Source: an uncultured Chloroflexota bacterium (GTDB lineage: Bacteria > Chloroflexota > Dehalococcoidia > SM23-28-2 > RBG-16-64-32). Taken from it: a stretch of DNA of 5,405 bases. The DNA is taken from the NCBI GenBank assembly GCA_913056415.1, contig CAJXNA010000148.1:1-5405 (forward strand), given 5' to 3'. This document shows, one piece after another, positions 1-4,707 of the stretch; position 1 is the first letter of the stretch, and each line of letters opens with the position of its first letter. Both the position numbers and the translations under genes were made by a program. The notes beneath the pieces were generated by a model that worked only from the letters and a program-made list of their open reading frames with translations, did no database searches and was not told the DNA's origin.

Positions 1-45
1 GGTCTGCCGAAGGGGTAGGGCCGTCGTCCCTGAGCCCCGCCTAAC

Positions 46-51
46 AAGGAG
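46..51 (+). promoter_or_regulatory. Ribosome binding site of tag, supports the TTG start
   Basis: AAGGAG lies 10 bases before the TTG at 62. No ATG or GTG occurs in this reading frame between the window edge and 62, and the next in-frame ATG, at 116, would remove the first zinc ligand. The site therefore decides the start. The bases between it and the start codon form a perfect 12-bp palindrome (50-61). Confidence 0.7.
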
Positions 52-61
52 CAGGCCTGCT

Positions 62-637
62 TTGACGACGGATAAGGCCCCTGTAAGGTGCTCCTGGGCC
101 GGCGGCGGCCCCCTGATGCTGGCGTACCACGATAAGGAGTGGGGCGTTCCGGTCCACGATGACCGTACTCTGTTCGAGTTCCTGACGCTGGAAGGGGCGC
201 AGGCGGGGCTGAGCTGGGAGACGATCCTCAAGAAGCGGCAGAACTACCGCCGTGCGTTCGACAACTTCGATGTCGGGCGGGTCGCCCGATACACCGAACG
301 AGATGTGGAGCGCCTGCTTGCCGATGCGGGCATCGTTCGCAACCGGCTGAAGGTTGCGGCGACCGTCAACAACGCCCAGCGCTTCCTGGAGGTCCGGGAG
401 GAGTTCGGCTCCTTCGAGGAGTACATCTGGCGGTTCGTCGGCGGCAGGCCGATCAAGAACAGCTTCCGGGCTCTCTCAGAGATGCCGGCGAAGACCGAGG
501 AGTCCGAGGCGATGAGCAAGGAGCTGCGGCGGCGGGGGTTCAAGTTCGTCGGCTCCACCATCTGCTACGCCTTCATGCAGGCGGTGGGGATGGTAAACGA
601 TCACACCGTTGGCTGCTTCCGGTACGCAGAAGTGTAG
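62..637 (+). CDS. tag: DNA-3-methyladenine glycosylase I
   Basis: This base-excision repair enzyme removes 3-methyladenine from alkylated DNA in the cytosol, leaving an abasic site. The 191-residue product matches the usual Tag length and is similar end to end to E. coli Tag as I recall it. The Tag zinc ligands are visible as Cys10, His23, His181 and Cys185. The base pocket is recognisable from Tyr22 in the AYHDxEWG motif, Glu44 and Trp52 in LEGxQAGLSW, and the C-terminal segment RGFKFVGSTICYAFMQAVG before the NDH of the last zinc half-site. The LADAGIVRNRLK stretch (about 86-97) fits the helix-hairpin-helix DNA-binding region. The start is TTG at 62, chosen from the AAGGAG site and retention of Cys10. 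The gene upstream is outside the window, so operon membership on that side is unknown. Downstream, a 132-base gap with its own candidate promoter separates it from the GH15 gene. Family assignment is firm. Confidence 0.96.
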   Translation: MTTDKAPVRCSWAGGGPLMLAYHDKEWGVPVHDDRTLFEFLTLEGAQAGLSWETILKKRQNYRRAFDNFDVGRVARYTERDVERLLADAGIVRNRLKVAATVNNAQRFLEVREEFGSFEEYIWRFVGGRPIKNSFRALSEMPAKTEESEAMSKELRRRGFKFVGSTICYAFMQAVGMVNDHTVGCFRYAEV

Positions 638-671
638 ATACTCAGCGACAAAAGGGCCTCCCCTAGCCTTT

Positions 672-692
672 ACGATTCACCAACGATTCACC
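672..692. repeat. Tandem direct repeat upstream of the GH15 gene
   Basis: ACGATTCACC occurs at 672-681 and again at 683-692, a perfect 10-base copy with an 11-base period, about one helical turn. It lies roughly 45-65 bases before the likely transcription start of the GH15 gene, where activators commonly bind as direct repeats on one face of the DNA. The repeat is seen directly; a regulatory role is inference, and no known regulator motif is recognised. Confidence 0.5.
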
Positions 693-706
693 CTACGCAA
701 CTTCCA

Positions 707-735
707 TTTACGGCCTGCGTTGTCTATATTAGATT
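707..735 (+). promoter_or_regulatory. Candidate promoter of the GH15 gene
   Basis: The 638-769 gap becomes AT-richer just before the gene. TTTACG (707-712) and TAGATT (730-735) are 17 bases apart and match the sigma70 -35 and -10 hexamers at 4 of 6 positions each. An overlapping -10 candidate, TATATT (725-730), matches 5 of 6 but has no good -35 partner. Either would start transcription near 737-742, giving a leader of about 30 bases that contains the GGAGG site at 759-763. Which hexamer is used cannot be settled from sequence. Confidence 0.35.
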
Positions 736-769
736 TGCTAGGAATTTAGCACTTGTCCGGAGGGGTGGG

Positions 770-2593
770 ATGCCGTACAGGCGAATCAGTGATTACGGCG
801 TAATCGGGGATATGCACTCCGCCGCGCTCGTCAGCGGCGACGGTTCCATCGATTGGCTTTGCTTCCCGCGATTCGATTCGCCCAGCGTATTTGCCGCCCT
901 TGTTGGCGATGCCAACGGCGGCTACTTCCGCATACGGCCTGCTGGCGACTTCAGCCCCGATCACTCTTACCTGCCTGAGAGCAACGTCCTGGTAGCCAAC
1001 TTCCAGACTGACAGCGGCTCGGTCAGCCTTACCGACTTCATGCCGGTAGCGGAAGAGGTCACCCACTGCGACCATGAAGTGGTGCGGATAGTGCGCTGCG
1101 AGCGCGGCTCCGTAGAGATGGAGCTGGAGTTTCAGCCTCGCCTGGACTACGCCCGCTCGCCTACGGAAGTGAGAGTGAGCGGCCGGTCTGTAGTAGCGCG
1201 TCTCAATGGAGATTGCTTGAGCATGACGTCCGGCGTGCCGCTGGAGGCTACCGACGGCGGCGCCCGCGCCCGCTTCACTCTGAAGGAGGGTGAGTGGACG
1301 GCCTTCCTGCTGCGCTGGGATGACGACTCGCCGCCGCTGCCGGAGGACTGCGATGTCTACGGCAAGCTGGGGCGGACGCAGGCGTTCTGGCGGTTCGTGG
1401 CCCACGACTGGCGCTACATGGGACGGTGGGAGGAGGTGGTGAAGCGCTCCATGCTGGCGCTGCACCTGCTGCTGTACATGCCCACCGGCGCCATATGCGC
1501 CGCCGTCACCACCTCGCTACCGGAGCAGGTCGGGAGTAGCCGCAACTGGGACTACCGCTTCTGCTGGCTGCGCGATGCCGCCTTTACGCTGGACGTGTTC
1601 CACCGTCTGGGGCACACCGCCTATACCCGCCCGTTCATCGAGTGGCTGGCGGGGTTGGTACTGGGATTCGGCCACGGCGAGGACATCCACTCACTCTACG
1701 GCATCGGCCGCGAGGTGGATCATCACGCCATGACTGAGGGCGTGCTCGGCCACCTGGAGGGCTACCGGGGCTCGTCGCCCGTGCGAATCGGTAACGACGC
1801 CTTTCATCAGTTCCAGCTGGACATCTACGGCGAGGTGCTCCTCTCGTTCGATTCGTACCACCGCGCAGGCGGCATCATCGACGACTCGTTGTGGATTCTG
1901 ACGGAGGCGATGGTGGAGTCGGCGCTGCGCAGGTGGGAGGAGGCGGACAACGGGATATGGGAGGTGCGCTCGGCGCCCAAACACTTCGTCTACTCCAAGC
2001 TGATGGCCTGGGTGGCGGTGGACCGGGGGTTGCGCCTGGCGAAGGCTCTGGAGAGGCCGGTGGACTTCGACCGCTGGCGGCGCGCCCGAGAGGCGATCAA
2101 GGCTGATCTCCTGGAGAAGGGCTGGAACGAGAAGCGCCGCAGCTTCGTGCAGGCCTACGGGTCGACCAACCTGGACGCCAGCACTCTGTTCATGCCCATG
2201 GTCGGTTTCCTGCCCGCGCACGATCCGCGAATGGTTGCCACTATCGATGCCGTGCAGAAGGAGCTAATGCGCGACGGTCTCGTCCATCGCTATCTGGCGT
2301 CGGAGACTGATGACGGCGTGGGCGGCGACGAGGGCGCGTTCACGATGTGCAGCCTGTGGCTGTCCGGCGCGCTGGTGACGGGCGGCCGCCTGGACGAGGC
2401 AAGGGCGATCTTCGAGCGGGTGGTGGAGTTAGGCAATCACGTGGGCCTGTACTCGGAGATGGTGGACGCGAAGACGAAGGAGTTCCTGGGCAACTATCCG
2501 CAGGCGTTCACTCACATCGCGCTGATCCACACGGCGCGTAACCTGGATCGGGCGCTGAACCAGGTGGAGATGGGGAAGATCGTAGCCGCCTGA
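770..2593 (+). CDS. Glycoside hydrolase family 15 protein (trehalase/glucoamylase type)
   Basis: This is an inverting glycosidase predicted to release glucose from an alpha-linked glucoside such as trehalose, maltodextrin or a related oligosaccharide. The 607-residue protein begins with the GH15 trehalase-like N-terminal domain (about 1-200): ISDYGVIGDMHSAALVSGDG, then the IDWLCFPRFDSPS stretch. An (alpha/alpha)6 catalytic domain follows (about 220-590). Its hallmarks are RNWDYRFCWLRDA (258-270), EVDHHAMTEGVLGHLEGYRG, the general acid Glu398 in DNGIWEVR, and the likely general base Glu563 in GLYSEM, followed by LGNYPQAFTHIALI. Both catalytic acids are present, so the enzyme should be active. 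There is no signal peptide or membrane segment, so it is probably cytosolic. The start is ATG at 770 with GGAGG six bases upstream. It appears monocistronic: its own promoter region lies upstream and a hairpin follows. Substrate cannot be read from sequence. Cytosolic relatives include mycobacterial and archaeal trehalases, but others are glucoamylases or glucodextranases. A link to the neighbouring heat-shock genes through trehalose turnover is possible but unproven. Confidence 0.93.
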   Translation: MPYRRISDYGVIGDMHSAALVSGDGSIDWLCFPRFDSPSVFAALVGDANGGYFRIRPAGDFSPDHSYLPESNVLVANFQTDSGSVSLTDFMPVAEEVTHCDHEVVRIVRCERGSVEMELEFQPRLDYARSPTEVRVSGRSVVARLNGDCLSMTSGVPLEATDGGARARFTLKEGEWTAFLLRWDDDSPPLPEDCDVYGKLGRTQAFWRFVAHDWRYMGRWEEVVKRSMLALHLLLYMPTGAICAAVTTSLPEQVGSSRNWDYRFCWLRDAAFTLDVFHRLGHTAYTRPFIEWLAGLVLGFGHGEDIHSLYGIGREVDHHAMTEGVLGHLEGYRGSSPVRIGNDAFHQFQLDIYGEVLLSFDSYHRAGGIIDDSLWILTEAMVESALRRWEEADNGIWEVRSAPKHFVYSKLMAWVAVDRGLRLAKALERPVDFDRWRRAREAIKADLLEKGWNEKRRSFVQAYGSTNLDASTLFMPMVGFLPAHDPRMVATIDAVQKELMRDGLVHRYLASETDDGVGGDEGAFTMCSLWLSGALVTGGRLDEARAIFERVVELGNHVGLYSEMVDAKTKEFLGNYPQAFTHIALIHTARNLDRALNQVEMGKIVAA

Positions 2594-2616
2594 GCCTGGG
2601 TTCGAAGGGAAAGAAC

Positions 2617-2643
2617 GACCGCCAGGCGTTTCGCCTGGCGGTC
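2617..2643 (-). terminator. Hairpin terminator between convergent GH15 and hsp20 genes
   Basis: A perfect 12-bp GC-rich stem (2617-2628 with 2632-2643) closes a TTT loop. Read on the minus strand, it begins 32 bases past the hsp20 stop and is followed by GTTCTTTCCCTT, a pyrimidine and T-rich tail fitting an intrinsic terminator. On the plus strand, 23 bases past the GH15 stop, no T-run follows. It is therefore most convincing for hsp20 and may also stop or stabilise the GH15 transcript. Confidence 0.75.
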
Positions 2644-2675
2644 CGCGTTAGCTGGGCAAGCGGCGCGTTAGCGTC

Positions 2676-3146
2676 TTAGGACTTCTCGTCTTCGATGACG
2701 CCCTTGGTGCTTACCTTGATGGTCTTGGGCCGGGCGGCCTCGGACTTCGGCAGGCGCAGCTTCAGCAGGCCGTTCTCGAAGTCCGCGGAGGCGTTCTCGG
2801 CGTCGATGTCGGTGGGAAGCGTGAAGGAGCGGGCGAAGACGCCGTAGCGGCGCTCTCGGCGCAGCCAGTCCTTGCCCTTCTCCTCAGCCTCCTCCTTGGC
2901 ATTACCCTTGATGGTGACGGTGTCACCGTGGACCTGGACTTCGACGTCCTCCGGCTTCACGCCGGGCAGGGCGGCCTCGACCTCGAACGCCTCGTCGGTC
3001 TCGGAGATGTCCAGGGGGAAGTAGCCGATCTCCGAGCCGACGCGCGGCGCCAGGCGCCATGGCCGGAGATCGCCGAAGATGCGGTCCATCCGATGGCGCA
3101 CCTGCTCCATATCAACAAACGGGTCCCAACGAACGATGGTTCTCAT
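2676..3146 (-). CDS. Small heat-shock protein, Hsp20/alpha-crystallin family
   Basis: This is an ATP-independent holdase that binds unfolding proteins and keeps them soluble for refolding by the DnaK/DnaJ machinery. The 156-residue product has a short N-terminal arm containing WDPFVDMEQVRHRMDRIF (7-24). An alpha-crystallin domain (about 43-135) follows, with the ALPGVKPEDVEV strand pair and the signature ADFENGLLKLRLPK (121-134). The C-terminal tail carries an I-x-V anchor (Ile143-Lys144-Val145), which mediates oligomer assembly in this family. The frame stays open upstream to 3326, but ATG at 3146 is the start: AAGGAGG lies 10 bases before it, the encoded N-terminus matches the family, and the upstream extension has no family similarity. 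The gene faces the GH15 gene convergently and the dnaJ-hspR operon divergently. A promoter with a perfect TTGACA box overlaps candidate HspR operators, so heat-shock control by HspR is likely. Confidence 0.95.
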   Translation of the reverse strand: MRTIVRWDPFVDMEQVRHRMDRIFGDLRPWRLAPRVGSEIGYFPLDISETDEAFEVEAALPGVKPEDVEVQVHGDTVTIKGNAKEEAEEKGKDWLRRERRYGVFARSFTLPTDIDAENASADFENGLLKLRLPKSEAARPKTIKVSTKGVIEDEKS

Positions 3147-3156
3147 GGCGATACTG

Positions 3157-3163
3157 CCTCCTT
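3157..3163 (-). promoter_or_regulatory. Ribosome binding site of hsp20, decides its start
   Basis: AAGGAGG on the minus strand, a full match to the anti-Shine-Dalgarno sequence, ends 10 bases before the ATG at 3146. It supports the 156-residue form over a 216-residue form beginning at 3326, whose upstream part would read through the promoter region. Confidence 0.85.
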
Positions 3164-3227
3164 GTGTTGTGGGGCTGTCCCGTGACGCCACTTGCGCCGG
3201 TTGGCCCACCGTTCTGTGTACATTCCT

Positions 3228-3256
3228 TTTGTAGCATAATGTGATGCATCTGTCAA
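3228..3256 (-). promoter_or_regulatory. Promoter of hsp20
   Basis: On the minus strand, a perfect -35 box TTGACA (3256 to 3251) is followed after exactly 17 bases by TACAAA (3233 to 3228), a 4 of 6 match to the -10 consensus. Transcription would start near 3221, giving a leader of about 75 bases before the ATG. The -35 box sits inside the context CTTGACA, so it overlaps the left half of the 13-bp palindrome at 3253-3265. A bound repressor would block it. Confidence 0.65.
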
Positions 3257-3265
3257 GTAACTTGA
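3253..3265. promoter_or_regulatory. 13-bp palindrome overlapping the hsp20 -35 box
   Basis: TCAAGT-A-ACTTGA is a perfect palindrome centred on 3259. Its halves contain the CTTGA/TCAAG pentamers that form the ends of the HspR operator consensus, but here they point outward rather than at the 7-base spacing. It shares CTTGA (3261-3265) with the HAIR-like repeat to its right, so it may be an extra half-site pair for the same regulator. Palindrome seen; function inferred. Confidence 0.5.
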
Positions 3266-3281
3266 TAAGTATACTATCAGG
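3261..3281. promoter_or_regulatory. HAIR-like inverted repeat, candidate HspR operator
   Basis: CTTGATA (3261-3267), seven bases, then TATCAGG (3275-3281) form an inverted repeat with 6 of 7 paired positions. The layout is that of the HspR-associated inverted repeat known from Streptomyces, CTTGAGT-N7-ACTCAAG. The outer CTTGA is exact and the right TCAAG is changed to TCAGG. It lies between the two divergent -35 boxes, and an HspR-like gene is encoded about 1.1 kb away. The core AGTATACT (3268-3275) is itself palindromic. Architecture seen; binding inferred. Confidence 0.6.
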
Positions 3282-3298
3282 AGTCCTTACTAAAGAGC

Positions 3299-3327
3299 TT
3301 GACTCTACTATCTGCCGGACGTACAAT
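3299..3327 (+). promoter_or_regulatory. Promoter of the dnaJ-hspR operon
   Basis: TTGACT (3299-3304) and TACAAT (3322-3327) are separated by exactly 17 bases and match the sigma70 hexamers at 5 of 6 positions each, the best promoter in the window. The -35 box is preceded by C, giving another CTTGA pentamer (3298-3302) like the operator half-sites. Transcription would begin near 3334-3335. The -10 box overlaps the ATG at 3326, so a transcript from this promoter cannot use that ATG. Confidence 0.7.
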
Positions 3328-3337
3328 GCAAGTTACA

Positions 3338-4354
3338 GTGGCGAAGAACTTCTACGATATCCTGAGCGTATCCCGTTCCGCTTCCGAGAAGGAGATCCGG
3401 CAGGCGTATCGCAGGCTGGCCCGTAAGTACCACCCCGACGTCAACCCAGGCGATACCAAGGCCGAGGAGCGGTTCAAGCAGATCAACACCGCCTACGAGG
3501 TGCTCTCCGATGCGGAGAAGCGGAAGAAGTACGACCGCTACGGTGAGCGGTGGGAGCAGGCGGAGGCGTTTGAGAAGGCGCGGCAGGCCGGCGGCGGCTC
3601 GGGCACCTGGTTCGGCCGGAGCTTCGACCTGGGCGATCTGTTCGGCCGCGGCGGTGGCGGATCGTTCGAGACTATCCTCGAGTCGGTCATGGGTCGTCGC
3701 GGCCCTATGCGGGGGCAGAACGTGGAGTACGCAGCGGAAGTGACGTTGGAGGAGGCGTTCCAGGGCGCCACGCGGCTCCTGCAGTTGCAGTCGGAGGAGG
3801 CGTGCGCCACCTGCGGCGGCAGCGGCCAGATAGCGGGCGCGGTGTGCCACGTCTGTGAGGGCGCCGGCGCCTCGCTGCGGCCCAAGCGTATCGAGGTGAA
3901 GATACCGGCCGGCGTCCGCGACGGCTCGCGAGTGCGCATCGCCGGCGAAGGCAACACGGGTGTAAGCGGCGGCCCCCGCGGCGACCTGTACGTCGTCGTC
4001 AAGGTGCGCCCGCACTCCCGGTTCGAGCGCAAGGGCGACGACCTGACGACGGAGGTCGGCGTGCCGCTGGAGGACGCCGTCCTGGGCGGCGAGGTGGAGG
4101 TATCGACGCTGTCCGGCAAGCAGGTGGCGCTGAAGATACCGCCGCTGACCCAGAACGGGCGCCTGTTCCGGCTGTCCGGCCTGGGCATGCCGCGCCAGGA
4201 GAAAGGGAAAGGCAAGGCGAAGGCGAAGGCGAAGGGCAGCGGCGATCTGATGGTGCGTGTGCGCGTCGTACTGCCGGAGAAGCTCAGCGATCGCGAGCGG
4301 GAGCTGTTCGAGAAGCTGCGGGAAGAGCGCAAGAAGAAGGTGGGTGTGGGGTAA
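3338..4354 (+). CDS. DnaJ/CbpA-like Hsp40 co-chaperone with a reduced zinc finger
   Basis: This J-protein stimulates the ATPase of a DnaK-type Hsp70 and delivers substrates to it in the cytosol. Read from GTG at 3338 it has 338 residues. The J domain (about 4-68) carries the essential HPD at 32-34. A Gly/Phe-rich linker (about 84-110) contains GGGSGTWFGRSFDLGDLFGRGGGG. Substrate-binding beta domains CTDI and CTDII follow (about 129-312). CTDI contains only two CxxCxGxG repeats, with cysteines at 156, 159, 170 and 173, whereas canonical DnaJ has four; one zinc site is possible. A Lys-Ala tract (288-299) sits in CTDII. Earlier in-frame starts are TTG 3299 and ATG 3326, but these coincide with the -35 and -10 boxes. 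GTG 3338 gives VAKNFYDIL, the family N-terminus, with no clear ribosome binding site. Use of ATG 3326 (342 residues) remains possible. The stop overlaps the hspR start (TAATG), so the two are co-transcribed. Confidence 0.93.
   Translation: MAKNFYDILSVSRSASEKEIRQAYRRLARKYHPDVNPGDTKAEERFKQINTAYEVLSDAEKRKKYDRYGERWEQAEAFEKARQAGGGSGTWFGRSFDLGDLFGRGGGGSFETILESVMGRRGPMRGQNVEYAAEVTLEEAFQGATRLLQLQSEEACATCGGSGQIAGAVCHVCEGAGASLRPKRIEVKIPAGVRDGSRVRIAGEGNTGVSGGPRGDLYVVVKVRPHSRFERKGDDLTTEVGVPLEDAVLGGEVEVSTLSGKQVALKIPPLTQNGRLFRLSGLGMPRQEKGKGKAKAKAKGSGDLMVRVRVVLPEKLSDRERELFEKLREERKKKVGVG
4208..4236. repeat. 6-bp tandem repeat encoding a Lys-Ala tract in dnaJ
   Basis: AAGGCG is repeated three times in perfect tandem (4214-4231), flanked by the near-copies AAAGGC and AAGGG. 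In frame it encodes alternating Lys and Ala (residues 293-299 of the J-protein), extending the loop after the LSGLGMPR segment. The unit length is a multiple of three, so slippage would change tract length without a frameshift. Confidence 0.7.
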
Positions 4355-4707
4355 TGGTCAACCGTCACAGCGTTCACGATGACGAGCCGCTGTTCGTGAT
4401 CAGCATCGCCGCCAAGATGGTGGGGATGCACGCCCAGAGCCTGCGCCACTACGAGCGGCTGGGCCTCATACGCCCCTCGCGCTCCCGCGGGCGCGTGCGG
4501 CTCTACTCGCAGGCGGACATCGAGCGGCTGCTCCGCATTCAGCGGTTGGTGAACGACCTGGGGGTGAACCTGGCGGGGGCGGAGGTGGTGATCCGCCTCA
4601 ACGAGCGCATCCGCCGTATGGAGGGTGAGATGGAGCGGCTGCGGGCGGAGCTCCAGTCGTATCGCGACAGGACGCTGCCGGCGGTGCCGGAGGGGACGGG
4701 CCGATGA
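4354..4707 (+). CDS. hspR: HspR-like heat-shock regulator, MerR family
   Basis: This is a DNA-binding regulator, most likely a repressor of chaperone genes. In Streptomyces, HspR represses the dnaK operon by binding HAIR sequences with DnaK as co-repressor. The 117-residue product opens with PLFVISIAAKMVGMHAQSLR (12-31), the MerR winged helix-turn-helix in its HspR form. RHYERLGLIRPSRSRGRVRLYS (31-52) covers the recognition helix exit and wing, and the HspR hallmark LVNDLGVNLAGAEVVI lies at 65-80. The C-terminus (about 80-105) is a charged heptad-like helix suited to dimerisation. There is no ligand-binding domain and no cysteine, so it is not a metal or drug sensor. The start ATG overlaps the dnaJ stop by one base and its stop overlaps the methyltransferase start, implying coupled translation. 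Its own operon promoter and the divergent hsp20 promoter flank a HAIR-like repeat, fitting autoregulation. A CbpM-like role, binding the J domain of the upstream protein, is the main alternative. Confidence 0.87.
   Translation: MVNRHSVHDDEPLFVISIAAKMVGMHAQSLRHYERLGLIRPSRSRGRVRLYSQADIERLLRIQRLVNDLGVNLAGAEVVIRLNERIRRMEGEMERLRAELQSYRDRTLPAVPEGTGR

Noticed and set aside
1..61. Possible 3' end of an upstream gene, with in-frame stops at 16-18 and 42-44.
   Set aside because: The open stretches are at most 14 codons and show no recognisable protein, so neither can be told from chance. The remaining bases hold only the tag leader.
651..671. Weak stem AAAGG/CCTTT after tag as a terminator.
   Set aside because: The stem is about 5-6 bp, AT-rich at its base, needs a bulge, and is followed by ACG rather than a T-run. 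It is not convincing as a terminator.
746..754. TTAGCACTT resembling the left half of a CIRCE element before the GH15 gene.
   Set aside because: The right half GAGTGCTAA is absent within the expected distance, and no HrcA context exists. The match is chance.
2644..2672. Nine-base direct repeat CGCGTTAGC at 2644-2652 and 2664-2672, just beyond the hsp20 stop.
   Set aside because: Only two short copies exist, next to a strong terminator, with no promoter or gene start nearby. Most likely neutral.
3147..3221. RNA thermometer in the hsp20 leader.
   Set aside because: I could find no sequence in the roughly 75-base leader that pairs well with the AAGGAGG site, such as a ROSE or fourU element. 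Control by a repressor explains the locus better.
3147..3326. A 216-residue form of Hsp20 starting at 3326 on the minus strand.
   Set aside because: The added 60 residues lack family similarity and would be encoded by promoter and operator DNA. The AAGGAGG site favours the ATG at 3146.
3538..4449. Long open frames antisense to dnaJ and the GH15 gene.
   Set aside because: These are typical of GC-rich DNA opposite real genes. Their translations are low-complexity, rich in Arg, Pro and Ser, and match no family.
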